Below are positions 23,424 to 32,900 of a stretch of DNA of 35,391 nt, piece after piece (position 1 is the first letter of the stretch; the number at the start of each line of letters is the position of its first letter). The translations under genes were made by a program, and so were the position numbers. Origin of the DNA: Myxococcales bacterium. GTDB taxonomy: Bacteria > Myxococcota > UBA4151. The notes below the pieces were generated by a model. The model saw only the letters and a list, made by a program, of their open reading frames with translations. It had not been told where the DNA came from and made no database searches. The stretch is taken from positions 1-35,391 of the forward strand of contig PBND01000053.1 in assembly GCA_002722845.1 (NCBI GenBank), read 5' to 3'.

Positions 23424-24949
23424 GCACGCTACAAGGCGCGCTGCGTCGCAACCCGCTCCCTGAGTTAATGATGGAGGTCCGCTCTCTGCGTGCGACCGGC
23501 CCCCTTGAACTGCTCACGGGTGGCGGCATGAAGTTGAATACGCTGCACCTCCGCAGCGGGCGTCTTATGCGCATCGACGGTCGGATTACCGATTTTGAAG
23601 CCGAAGACCTCGGGGTTGTGCTCACGACCCGTTTCGATGTCTCACCCTCGCTGATCGATCAGGCTCGAGCCCGCATCCAAGGCGTTGAGGGCTTCACGCT
23701 GAGTTCGGCCCTCATCGAAATGGGCGGCGTCAAGCGGGGTATTATTCACCGGGCCCTCGATGAGAGTCTGCGGCAACAAGTGGAGGCCTTGCTGCTCGAT
23801 AAAGGCGACGCCATGCGGTATGCTTTTTCAGCCCTCACGGAAGGGCCTCCCACAGCCTATCAGGGGCTCGACCTGGCACTCCCGGTAGCCGCCCACGTTT
23901 TGCTGCGCGGTGATTTGGACGAGTGCCGTTACCAACTCAGGCAGGTCGCAGCCCTGCAGCGCCATCCCAAACTGGTGGTCGAATCCCTGGCGGATCGCTT
24001 TCAATTGGGTATCCAGGATCGGGTGCTATTGGAGCTCCTGACGGTCCCCAGACGGCCCAGCGACCTCATGGACGCCGATCTAGAGGACCAAGATCGTACG
24101 GCTCGGCTGCTACGAGCGCTCAAGTTGATCGGCATGCTCCGGTCCGCCCCAGAAGACCGGGTCCGGGCCGTCGTGCCATTAGAGATTCGCAGGATCTACA
24201 AAGCGCTGCCTCAGTGGGTCAAAAGCGGCCCGACTGCGACCGAGGTCGAAGAGATTCTCACCGAGGAGCAGGCGGCCTTTCTTGAGGAGGTCGAGGGGAA
24301 GCAAGCACTGGATCTCTTCACCCTCTTCGATGTGCCTCAAGATTGTACCGAACGGCAGGTCAGCGAGGCCTTCGTCGAACTGGCTCAGAAGTGGCACCCA
24401 GACCGAGGCGTCGACCTCCCCTATGTCATCAAAGATGCGCTGACGAAACTGTTCGCCAAAATCAATGACGGTCGGGACATGCTCTTAGATGAAACGACCC
24501 GAAACAACTACATCGGCACCCTCGAGAATCGGGCCGGTGCTGCAGAAGCGATGCACGTGGAGCAGAGTCCCGAAGTGTCAGCGCTCGAGACAGCAAAAGC
24601 CAAGGTCTTCATTCGCAAAAAGGACTTTCGCTCAGCCCGAGCCCACCTTCGCCGGGCCCGCCAACTCGATACGAGCAACCGGGAGGCGCAACGACTCCTC
24701 GCCGTGGTGGTTCTCACCGACGACAGCAGCCGCCCGAAAGCCCGAGAAGATGCACTGGCCTTCTTGACGGAGCATTTTCCCAGCCACCACGACACCAGTT
24801 ATTATGCGGGTCTGGACGCGATGAAAAAGGGTCTACAGAAGAAGGCGGAGCGCCTTTTTAAAGACACTCTAGAGACCTACCCGGGTCACCGAGAAGCTGC
24901 CCGCTATCTCCGACTCTTTAAGATGCGGGACGCTCAGGGTCCGGGATGA
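23420..24949 (+). CDS. DUF4388-like / J-domain / TPR protein
   Basis: The product is 509 residues from GTG 23420, overlapping the preceding stop by 4 bp. Residues 1-140 resemble DUF4388 (PATAN-type): PLPELMMEVRSLRATGPLEL, then LHLRSGRLMRIDG. The middle is helical. A J domain at about 297-365 has the HPD triad (326-328, in KWHPDRG), preceded by ALDLFTLFDVPQDCTERQV. The C-terminal part has two or three TPR-like helical pairs (AKVFIRKKDFRSARAHLRRA; AGLDAMKKGLQKKAERLF). No signal peptide is present, so it is cytoplasmic. The J domain implies recruitment of an Hsp70/DnaK. DUF4388 proteins are often linked to signalling and motility in this phylum, but the client is unknown. Its 3' end overlaps the convergent PAP2 gene by 32 bp. 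Confidence 0.8.
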   Translation: MSTLQGALRRNPLPELMMEVRSLRATGPLELLTGGGMKLNTLHLRSGRLMRIDGRITDFEAEDLGVVLTTRFDVSPSLIDQARARIQGVEGFTLSSALIEMGGVKRGIIHRALDESLRQQVEALLLDKGDAMRYAFSALTEGPPTAYQGLDLALPVAAHVLLRGDLDECRYQLRQVAALQRHPKLVVESLADRFQLGIQDRVLLELLTVPRRPSDLMDADLEDQDRTARLLRALKLIGMLRSAPEDRVRAVVPLEIRRIYKALPQWVKSGPTATEVEEILTEEQAAFLEEVEGKQALDLFTLFDVPQDCTERQVSEAFVELAQKWHPDRGVDLPYVIKDALTKLFAKINDGRDMLLDETTRNNYIGTLENRAGAAEAMHVEQSPEVSALETAKAKVFIRKKDFRSARAHLRRARQLDTSNREAQRLLAVVVLTDDSSRPKAREDALAFLTEHFPSHHDTSYYAGLDAMKKGLQKKAERLFKDTLETYPGHREAARYLRLFKMRDAQGPG

Positions 24950-25652
24950 TCGCCCTTCGCATGGGCCCCGGGAGATAAGGCCCGAGTCGCAGCCCCCGCA
25001 GTTGCACGGCTGCGACGCCAAAGCCAAGCACCCCGCCGACCACGACATCTGCTATCCAGTGTTGTTTCACGAACATGGTGGAAATGGAGATTGCGATTCC
25101 CAGGATGAAATAGGCCACCCCTGGTAGGCGACGGAAGCGGCAAAGCCCCCACAGGCCGGAATAACAACACAAAGAGACATGGAGGCTGGGCAAACAGTTC
25201 CCCCGCCCGTCCACGGTGTAATAAACACTGAGCCCCCAATTGCTCCAACCGGTCCCGAGACTCTCGGGGCGGAGGCCCGCCGTCGTCACGGGAAACACCA
25301 GGAAGATGGCGAATGCGATCAAGCAGATCAAAGTAAAGCCAGCGGCTAACTCAGCGTATTCTCGCCCCTCCCGCGTGCCAAGGATCAAGGCCATCGGCAT
25401 GGGCACGTTCAAGGCGTAGATCCAGACCCAGGCTGGGGTCAGCGGGATGGCGTAGTCCCAGGCTGTCGAGACATCGAAGGCCCGACTCGAGTCGGCCGTA
25501 ATACCGTGATTGATGAGCAAATAGATCGCGATCAGAACGATCATCAGTGTGAGGCCCACCACAAGGCGCTGTTTCAGTGATGGCTCAGGTCGGGCTAGAC
25601 TCTCATCAGATTCGGGCCGATGAACATCATGAGGAGCTTCCGCTTGCCACAT
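24918..25652 (-). CDS. PAP2 superfamily membrane enzyme (lipid phosphotransferase/phosphatase)
   Basis: The product is 244 residues with about six membrane segments. Motifs are NCLPSLHVSL (the PSxH motif) and STMFVKQHWIADVVVGGVLG (the HxxxD motif). The arginine expected after Ser in classical phosphatases is Thr here. The STxxxKQHxxxD form is the one I associate with the inositolphosphorylceramide-synthase-like PAP2_3 branch, so transfer of a phospho-headgroup is as likely as simple dephosphorylation. ATG 25652 has GAGG 5 nt upstream. The gene is divergent from the following lipoprotein gene and their 5' ends overlap by about 33 bp. Its 3' end overlaps the J-domain gene by 32 bp. Confidence 0.8.
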   Translation of the reverse strand: MWQAEAPHDVHRPESDESLARPEPSLKQRLVVGLTLMIVLIAIYLLINHGITADSSRAFDVSTAWDYAIPLTPAWVWIYALNVPMPMALILGTREGREYAELAAGFTLICLIAFAIFLVFPVTTAGLRPESLGTGWSNWGLSVYYTVDGRGNCLPSLHVSLCCYSGLWGLCRFRRLPGVAYFILGIAISISTMFVKQHWIADVVVGGVLGFGVAAVQLRGLRLGPYLPGPMRRAIIPDPERPAS

Positions 25653-26633
25653 TTTCGCCTCATGTTTCTCAGTCTAGGATGCCTCAGCACAGCCTGTGCG
25701 AGTACGGGGCCTGTGGAGTTCAGTGTCCAACAGCCGCAGAATTCGGTCAACTCATTGCTCGTGCTTCCTGCTCAGTTCACGAGCTTCCCCGTGGGCGGGC
25801 GAGAGTTGTGGCAGATCAACCGGCTCATTACACGGGGCTTAGCTCGCCACGGTTCGCTGGCGATCATCGACAGCCGAGAACTGACTCTGAAGGAGGACCA
25901 GGACCTCCCCATGCCGGTCGCGAACTTGCTCACGCAGTCGGACCTTGAGAGCCTGCTCTCATGGGCCGAGACGTCTGCGGCAAAGACCCTTGTCGTCAGT
26001 CCGCTGGTTGTCCGTCACACGCGGCGGGTGACACGAAAGCGGTCTGGAGCGGTGCAGGCCGGCATGGAGGTCACCGTGTCCGTCACTCTTGAACTTCGCC
26101 AGATTTCAAGCCCAGAGCAACTGCTGGGTGTCGTGTCTTTTGAGTCGAAAACCCCGGCATTTTACATCCCCGCCGAAGGGGAAGACCCGGCCGAGTCTCT
26201 GTTCGCGGCTGTTCGAGGAGCTACTCAAGAATTGGTCCGGCGACTGCGCCCCCTGCGAGGCCCCTCCCAAGCCAAGGTCAACTGGCTGAAGGACAACTTG
26301 GCGCTGATGGCCCGCATGGACAGCACCCAGGTTCGTTCGGTCTTGGCTGTCCCCAATGAAATCGAGCGGCTGACTCAGGTCTCCTTTCTCGCAGACCTCG
26401 CCTTCGGTCAGTTGCGGGGACGGGAGGTCGAAAAGCGCTTAGAAAGCCCGCCAGGGCTGCGGGTGGTCGTGCCTTACGGTCAGCACCTAAAGGTCGGCGA
26501 TGTGATCACAGAGATCGGGGGCAGACCCGCTGTGAGTCCCTTTCAAATGGCCCGAATGGTCAAAGTTCGCCGAAGCCACCTTCAAGTCCTGCGGGAAGAC
26601 AAATTGGTCGACGTCACCCTGCCGCAGGAATGA
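25620..26633 (+). CDS. Lipoprotein with C-terminal PDZ-like domain
   Basis: The product is 337 residues. The leader ends with a lipobox (LGCLSTAC, Cys26 when counted from ATG 25620). ATG 25632 is equally possible and gives a shorter, basic leader (MRSFRLPHFR). No clear ribosome binding site is seen for either. The N-terminal domain (about 40-215: VNSLLVLPAQFTSFPVGG, ARHGSLAIIDSRELT, AKTLVVSPLVV) resembles outer-membrane-associated lipoprotein domains that I cannot name. The final 75 residues look like a PDZ domain without protease (VVPYGQHLKVGDVITEIGG then PAVSPFQMARMV). The role may be as a periplasmic adaptor, but this is inference. The gene is convergent with recR, with stops 18 nt apart. 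Confidence 0.7.
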   Translation: MNIMRSFRLPHFRLMFLSLGCLSTACASTGPVEFSVQQPQNSVNSLLVLPAQFTSFPVGGRELWQINRLITRGLARHGSLAIIDSRELTLKEDQDLPMPVANLLTQSDLESLLSWAETSAAKTLVVSPLVVRHTRRVTRKRSGAVQAGMEVTVSVTLELRQISSPEQLLGVVSFESKTPAFYIPAEGEDPAESLFAAVRGATQELVRRLRPLRGPSQAKVNWLKDNLALMARMDSTQVRSVLAVPNEIERLTQVSFLADLAFGQLRGREVEKRLESPPGLRVVVPYGQHLKVGDVITEIGGRPAVSPFQMARMVKVRRSHLQVLREDKLVDVTLPQE

Positions 26634-26651
26634 TCGAAACGGCCTGATCGA

Positions 26652-27248
26652 CTAGAGAGGCTGTCGCCCCTCAAGAGCCCGTTGCAAGGTGGGGCCATCG
26701 ACGTACTCCAGATCCCCACCCGCTGGCAGGCCCCGGGCCAAGCGAGTGACTTCGACCATCGGGCTCAGGAGTCCGGCCAAGTAGATCGCTGTCGCTTCGC
26801 CTTCCACACTCGCCCCGGTGGCGACCACGACCTCTTCGATGGGTACTTCGCCGGGAAACCGGGCGAGCAGCTCACGAATCTTCAGTTCCTCGGGCCCCAC
26901 CCCATCGAGGGGAGCGAGGACCCCATGCAGCACATGATAGACACCGTTCCAGGCACCGCTGTTTTCGAGGACGGTCACATCTTGGGGCCCTTGAACCACG
27001 CAGATCCTCGCCTGGTCCCGGCGCCCATCAGCGCAACGACTACAAAGACTCGCCCGAGCATAGTTCTGACAGCGAGTACATAGATTGGTTTCTTGCACCA
27101 ACTCGGTCAGCGCATCGGCCAACTCGAGGCCGTAGCCCTCGCCCTTGCGGAGCATGTGATAGGCATGCCGAGTCGCGGTCTTTCGGCCCACACCAGGTAG
27201 CCGGCTCAGGAGCTCGATCACCCGCTCGAGGGGTTCGCCACCGGACAC
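26652..27248 (-). CDS. recR: Recombination mediator protein RecR
   Basis: The product is 198 residues, the normal RecR length. An N-terminal helix-hairpin-helix (LLSRLPGVGRKTATRHAYHM) is followed by the four-cysteine zinc motif (CTRCQNYARASLCSRC) and a Toprim domain (ICVVQGPQDVTVLENSGAWN, then LHGVLAPLDGVGPEEL). With RecO and RecF it loads RecA at gapped DNA. The start is GTG 27248, after AGGA about 10 nt upstream. It follows pckA by 11 nt on the same strand, so it is likely on the pckA transcript. In many genomes recR is next to dnaX and ybaB; neither is present here. Confidence 0.96.
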   Translation of the reverse strand: MSGGEPLERVIELLSRLPGVGRKTATRHAYHMLRKGEGYGLELADALTELVQETNLCTRCQNYARASLCSRCADGRRDQARICVVQGPQDVTVLENSGAWNGVYHVLHGVLAPLDGVGPEELKIRELLARFPGEVPIEEVVVATGASVEGEATAIYLAGLLSPMVEVTRLARGLPAGGDLEYVDGPTLQRALEGRQPL

Positions 27249-27259
27249 TTAGGCTGATC

Positions 27260-28897
27260 CTAGTTGATGGCCAGTTGTGCCTGTTCGAGCCCAGTCGAGC
27301 CTCGGTCGCCCACCGCGGGCTCAGCGCTCAACACCGCCTCGCTGCAACCTTCTGCAAAGCTGGCGAAGTTCTCGATGAACATCTGCGCGAGGCGGTCGGC
27401 CTGAGCGTCGTAGGCAGCCCCCGAATCCCAGGTCTTGCGAGGATGCAAAATCTGACTCGGCACACCGGGGCAGGCCGTCGGGATTTCAAAATCGAAGCGC
27501 TCAAAACGCTGGAAGCTTTGGGCGTTCAACGTGCCATCAAGGCAGGCGTTAAGGAGTCGGCGCGTCCACTTGATGCTGATCCGCTCGCCGTCACCATAGG
27601 CCCCCCGAATCCAACCGGTGTTGAGGAGCCAAACCTGGGCTCCACTCTCCTCGATCTTCTTGGCGAGAAGGTCCGCATAGACGCTGGGGTGACGAGGCAT
27701 AAAGGGTGCACCAAAGCAGGCAGAGAAGGCCGGCTGGGGCTCTTTCACGCCGATCTCGGTGCCGGCGACTTTCGCTGTGTAGCCACTGATGAAGTGATAG
27801 GCCGCTTGATCGGCGGTGAGGCGACTCACAGGCGGCAACACACCAAAGGCGTCACAGGTCAGAAAGACGACGTTTTGGGGAACTCCCGCCCGTCCGCTCG
27901 GCTCACGATTCTCGATGAACTCCAGCGGGTAGGAGCCTCGAGTGTTCTCCGTGAGGCGCCCATCGTCGAAGTCCGGTACGCCGTTGGCATCCAAGATCAC
28001 ATTTTCAAGCACGGTGCCGAATCGGCGGGAGGTGGCGAAAATCTCGGGCTCTGCCTCAGCGGAGAGGCGAATCATTTTGGCGTAGCAGCCGCCCTCAAAG
28101 TTAAAGACACCATCGTCGGACCAGCCGTGCTCGTCGTCACCGACGAGGGCCCGATGCGGGTCGGCGGACAAGGTGGTCTTCCCCGTGCCCGACAGACCGA
28201 AGAAGACCGCCGTATTGTTACCCGTGGTATTCGCAGAGCAATGCATGGGTAGAACGCCTTCGCCCGGCAGTTGCAGGTTCATGGCGCTGAAGATGCTCTT
28301 CTTGATCTCGCCGGCGTAGCGGGTCCCACAGATCAGGACGAGCTTCTCACCGGGGTGAAAGAGCACAGCAACTTCACTGTTGAGGCCCAAGTCCTGCCAA
28401 TCTTCGAGACGGAGCAACGGCGCATGAAGCACCGTGTACTCGGGCACGTGGGTCGCCAAATCTCCGGTGGAGGGGGCGATGAACATGTTGCGAGCGAAGG
28501 CGTTGTGCCAGGCCGTATGGGTCACGACCCGACACTTGAGGCCGTAGGTCGTATCAGCGCCACAGAGGAGATCCTGGACGAAGAGGGTCTCTTTGGCGTT
28601 CAGCACATCGAGAACCCGCTGCCGAATCACATCGAATCGCTCTTGGGTGAAGGGACGATTCACGGTGCCATCCCACCAGATCAGATCTTCGGTTCCTGGC
28701 TCAACGACCGTGAACTTGTCCTTGGCGCTGCGCCCAGTCCGGTCACCGGTTTCTGTGACGAATGCGCCATGACGGCTCAACGTGCCCTCGCCCCGCTCGA
28801 TGGCCAGGTTCAGGAGTTCAAATTGCTGCAGGTTCCAGCGTACGTCGCCACTGGGCTCAAGACCATGATTCTCGAGGCCGTAATTGCTGTGTTGCAT
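27260..28897 (-). CDS. pckA: Phosphoenolpyruvate carboxykinase (ATP)
   Basis: Converts oxaloacetate and ATP to phosphoenolpyruvate, the entry step of gluconeogenesis. The 545-residue product (family about 530-540) has RTGRSAKDKF, the PEPCK ATP-binding signature running through MHCSAN to GLSGTGKTTLSAD (P-loop Lys240), LVGDDEHGWSDDGVFNFEGG, and NTRGSYPLEFI. The ATG at 28897 is preceded 4 nt upstream by GGAGGG. A perfect palindrome lies directly beyond that site. Upstream is fabI in the same orientation with a 132-nt gap, so pckA probably has its own promoter and is followed by recR. Confidence 0.97.
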   Translation of the reverse strand: MQHSNYGLENHGLEPSGDVRWNLQQFELLNLAIERGEGTLSRHGAFVTETGDRTGRSAKDKFTVVEPGTEDLIWWDGTVNRPFTQERFDVIRQRVLDVLNAKETLFVQDLLCGADTTYGLKCRVVTHTAWHNAFARNMFIAPSTGDLATHVPEYTVLHAPLLRLEDWQDLGLNSEVAVLFHPGEKLVLICGTRYAGEIKKSIFSAMNLQLPGEGVLPMHCSANTTGNNTAVFFGLSGTGKTTLSADPHRALVGDDEHGWSDDGVFNFEGGCYAKMIRLSAEAEPEIFATSRRFGTVLENVILDANGVPDFDDGRLTENTRGSYPLEFIENREPSGRAGVPQNVVFLTCDAFGVLPPVSRLTADQAAYHFISGYTAKVAGTEIGVKEPQPAFSACFGAPFMPRHPSVYADLLAKKIEESGAQVWLLNTGWIRGAYGDGERISIKWTRRLLNACLDGTLNAQSFQRFERFDFEIPTACPGVPSQILHPRKTWDSGAAYDAQADRLAQMFIENFASFAEGCSEAVLSAEPAVGDRGSTGLEQAQLAIN

Positions 28898-28909
28898 CCC
28901 ACCCTCCCC

Positions 28910-28926
28910 CTTCGTGTGACACGAAG
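28910..28926. promoter_or_regulatory. Perfect palindrome upstream of pckA (candidate operator)
   Basis: CTTCGTGT (28910-28917), one central G, then ACACGAAG (28919-28926): a perfect 8-bp inverted repeat around a single base. It abuts the ribosome binding site of pckA. A one-base loop cannot form a stable RNA hairpin of full length, so a dimeric repressor site is more likely. A related half-site (GTGTCACGAG, 28980-28989) lies about 60 bp further upstream. The binding factor is unknown. Confidence 0.5.
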
Positions 28927-29029
28927 TGTAAGGCGCCTATCAGGGACCTAAGAAAAGGCAACGCTGAAGCGACAGGATGGTGTCACGAGTTGATCAGGAC
29001 CTGGCCCCCTGGGCCCTCAGCCCAGCGAT

Positions 29030-29818
29030 CTATGCCGGTGATGCCTGACCTTCTGCTGCCAGAATATTAAAGCCTGCATCCACGTGGGTGACTTCGCCGG
29101 TGATCCCCGTGTTGGCCAGCAGGAAGGCTGCCGCCTGGGCGACCTCCTCCGTCGTGATATGGCGGCGCAACGGCATCACATGTTCCGATTTTCGCATCAA
29201 CTCCCGGAAGCCAGGGATGCCGGCCGCTGCCAGGGTTCGGACTGGGCCTGCGCTCAAGCAATTCACCCGGATGTTTTCCGGGCCCAGGTCGTTGGCAAGA
29301 TATCGGGCTGTGATCTCAAGACTGGCCTTCGCCACGCCCATGAGACTGTACATTGGCACCACCTTCTCGGCGCCGAAGTAGGTCATTGCCAGGACACTGC
29401 CACCGTCACCTGCGGCCAGCAGCGGACGCAGGCTTCGGCAGAGCGGAATCAGGCTGTAGGCACTGATCTGATGGGCTTGGAGAAAGTCGGTCTCGGTGAT
29501 CTCGTGGAAGGGGCTATCGAAGGCCTCCTTGTTGGCAAACGCGATGCTGTGCAGCGCGTAATCCAGGCCTCCGAAATCCGAAGCCAAGCCTGCTGCCAGG
29601 GCATCAAAGTGCGCTTCGTTGGTGACATCTAACTCGTAGTAATGGGAGACGCCGAGGCTTTCGCCCAGCTTCCGGACGCCCCCTTCCAGGCGCTCCGTTT
29701 GGTAGGTGAAGGCCATCTCACAGCCCGCGCTGTGCAGGGCCTGGGCGATGGCCCATGCAATGCTCCGCTTGTTGGCAACACCCGTCACCAGCGCCTTTTT
29801 TCCCGTCAGGTCTAGCAT
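29030..29818 (-). CDS. fabI: Enoyl-[acyl-carrier-protein] reductase (NADH), FabI type
   Basis: Last reductive step of each fatty-acid elongation round. The 262-residue product is a short-chain dehydrogenase with LTGKKALVTGVANKRSIAWA at the N-terminus and the FabI catalytic pattern Y147-FGAEKVVPM-Y157-x6-K164 followed by ASLE. RVNCLSAGPVRTLAAAGI and VDAGFNI also fit. ATG 29818 is preceded by GGGAGGA 6 nt upstream; the frame is open to 29905, but that part is low-complexity. A short G-C hairpin (29009-29025) follows the stop without a U-tract. The gene is divergent from the large mosaic lipoprotein, with a 170-nt shared upstream region that contains no motif I can name. Confidence 0.95.
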   Translation of the reverse strand: MLDLTGKKALVTGVANKRSIAWAIAQALHSAGCEMAFTYQTERLEGGVRKLGESLGVSHYYELDVTNEAHFDALAAGLASDFGGLDYALHSIAFANKEAFDSPFHEITETDFLQAHQISAYSLIPLCRSLRPLLAAGDGGSVLAMTYFGAEKVVPMYSLMGVAKASLEITARYLANDLGPENIRVNCLSAGPVRTLAAAGIPGFRELMRKSEHVMPLRRHITTEEVAQAAAFLLANTGITGEVTHVDAGFNILAAEGQASPA

Positions 29819-29988
29819 CGCAAATCCTCCCTTTTGCTGGGGGCCCCTATCGCCCTGTCCCATGGGCAGCAAGGAGGAAGAAGACGTCGGTGAAACCGGC
29901 GCCAAAACCGGAATCGACGATTCGAGCGCATCTCGCTAGGCGGCCCCTGTGCTTGCGGCTAGTATGCCCTCAGGAAAGGACAGCTTTC

Positions 29989-32900
29989 ATGCGAATCCAC
30001 CTCATGAGCGTTGTAGCGTGTGTCGCTGCCTGTAGCGCCCCGTTGCCCGAGCTCGTTACGACTCCGACCCCTGGGCTGGCATCCCTTGACCTGCGGGGTC
30101 AGTATGAAACTGGCGTAGAGGGCACCATCGCGACCCTGCCGCTGAGCGGCGCCCGGGTGGAGCTGGTTGGGGTCGGACTGGTGACCCACACAGACGCCTA
30201 CGGTGAATTCAGTTTTCTCGGCATTCCTGTCGAGGCTTTGTCCCATCGACTCGAGTTCCTTGTCTTCGATGCTCAGGCTCTGGAGTCGGACCCGCCGATC
30301 GGCCGTTTCGTTGAAACCATCAGCAGCACCGCAGTTGGCTCGGTGACCTTTACGAAAAAGGTTGTGAACCCCCGAGGTGCCGTCACCGGCCGGGTGGACT
30401 TGGTGGGTGACGACAACGATGGCGGCGTTCTGGTCTATGCCGAAGGCTTCCCCGGTGTTGACGACTTGACCGGACCCGACGGCAGCTTTGTTCTGCTGGG
30501 AATTCCCGCCGGGAGCGTTCAAATCCGCAGCAATCGGGAGGGCTTTCTTCCGAGCCCAGAGGTGGTGGATTTTGAGGCCCAGGCCTATCTTCAGCGCACA
30601 CTCGACAACCCCATCATCCTCAACCCCGTGCCGGGGCAACCGGCGACAGCGATCACTGGCGGGCGGGTCCTCACCGTCGATGGGACGATCCCCGACGGGA
30701 CCGAAGTCTGGGCCATCCCCCAGATTAGTGGTGGCGTGGGCCAAGCGATGGTTCGCATGCCGGTGAGCAGCGACGGCCGCTTCGGGGCCGCTTTACACTT
30801 CCCCGAACCCCACCAGTTCGTGCTCAAGTCCGGTGGTCAGTTGACCGCTGCACGGCGCTTGCACGTCCAGCCCGGGCGCCAAGACCTCGTGCTGGTCGGG
30901 CTCCCCCTTGGCGACAGGGAGGAAGACCGAGATGGCGATGGACGCGTGGGGGCCGAGGACGTGGATGACACGGACCCCCACACTTGGTCCGATCTGGATG
31001 GCGACGGGCTTGGGGATATCCATGACTGGGACGACGATGGCGACGAGGTGGCGGACATGGAGGAGCTGTGTCCGGGAAGGGACAATCAAACCTCCGATCC
31101 AGAGGAAGCTGACACGGGCGCCTTCAGGGGCAACCCGGGCGACGATGTGACCGTCCGCTTAGCCGGTGGCGAGGGCCATTTTTGGGGTAACGGCCGAGCC
31201 CTACTAAGCGAAATCACTGACCCCACAGCCGGTTTCCTGGAGCCCTTCCAAGTCCGCCTCGACAAGCGACGCGATGATTTTGGTACCCGGCTGCTTCATG
31301 GGCCCTATCGAATCGCTCCAGTGGAGGGTGGCCGCCTTGAATTCCGAGCCTTTGGCTACCTTGGGAATGCCGACGACACGATCGAAGCCGTCACCATGCC
31401 TGCCGAACTCTGCGATGAATGGTCCGAGCGCCGCTGCAGCCCAGCGTTCGGGGATCTCAACATCAGCGCCTCGGGCCAGGGGATTGCCCAGCATCCACTG
31501 ACCTTATCCCCTACGGGACGGGGACGTTTCAAAATACAAATGCCCCTGGAGTTGACCGAGCCAACACTCATCTGGGTCTGGTTACCCGGTGGCGGCGCCA
31601 TAACGCCCCTCTGTGGCAACGGCACGGTCGATGCCGGCGAGGTCTGCGATGACGGCAACGATCAGGAGGACGATGATTGCACCACTGTATGTCGACGCCC
31701 CACCTGTGGCGACGGCCTCATGCAGCCGGGCCTGGAGGAGGGCTGTGACGATGGCAATGGGGATCCCAGCGATGCTTGCACCAACCAATGCCAGCCAGCC
31801 CGCTGCGGCGATGGCATCCTGCGAACGGGACTCACGGAGGATGATCCAGGCTACGAGGCCTGCGACGATGGGAACGCGGACGATGGCGATGGCTGTGACG
31901 CGGAGTGTGCCTTAGAGGCAGGTGGTGAGTGCATCGATGCCGATGGGGATCAGCATGGAGAGGGCTGTGAAGATGGTCCCGACTGCAATGACAATGAGGC
32001 GTCTCTGCAGGACAATTGCGATGAGTGCGGCAATGGCGTTCTTGAAGTCCGTGCCGGTGAAAGTTGCGATGATGGCAACCAAGCCGACGGCGATGGTTGC
32101 TCCTCCAATTGTCGAGTTGAAGAAGCCCAGCAGTGTGTTGATCCTGACGGCGATGGCTTCGGCCATGGCTGTGCCAATGGTCCCGACTGTAACGAACAAA
32201 ACCCAGAACAGCATGACGACTGTGACCGCTGCGGCAACGGCTTTGTCGAAGACGGCGAAACCTGTGACGATGGCAACGTCGTCGCCAACGATGGCTGCGA
32301 TCCAGACTGTCAACTTGAGCAGGCTTGCGGCAACGATGTGATCGAGGGGGATGAGTTTTGCGACGACGGCAACACGCGGGATGGGGATGGCTGCGCTTCC
32401 GACTGCTCTAGCCCCGTCTTGGTGCCGCTCTCCGTTGGGGCCAGCTACAGTTGTCGAGTTGGTGATGGTAGCCAGCCTGCCCCCATCAGCTGTTGGGGCC
32501 AACTCTTTGGCGATGGGGGACAGCCCGACAGTTCCCCTGTGGTGAAGAGCGAATGGCCTGTTCATCAGGTCAGCTTAGGGGGCGATCACGGCTGCGTCAT
32601 TAGAGCGGGAGGCGGGCAAAATGGCCAAGTCTACTGTTTTGGTATCAATCTCCAGCGACAACTCGGTCAGTCTGGGCAGGGCGGTCGAGACCTCGGGAAC
32701 CTCCCCCTCTACGCCGAGCACATGGAGGAGCCAATGGTCGCGACGAAGGTCGCCTCCGGTGCAAACCACAGTTGCGCACTGACGCCCGCGGGTGATGTCT
32801 ATTGCTGGGGCGCCAACGACGAAGGCCAATCGGGTCAATTCGATGGAGACGGGGAGCCAAGCCCTGCATCCAACGTGCCGGTTCCAACAGGCGTCGATCT

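Noticed and set aside
29009..29025. CTGGGC-CCTCA-GCCCAG hairpin after fabI as a terminator
   Set aside because: The stem is only 6 bp and on the minus strand it is followed by a G-rich stretch, not a U-tract.
29755..29988. Upstream extension of the mosaic lipoprotein
   Set aside because: It overlaps fabI on the other strand, and the lipoprotein leader with a good ribosome binding site begins at 29989.
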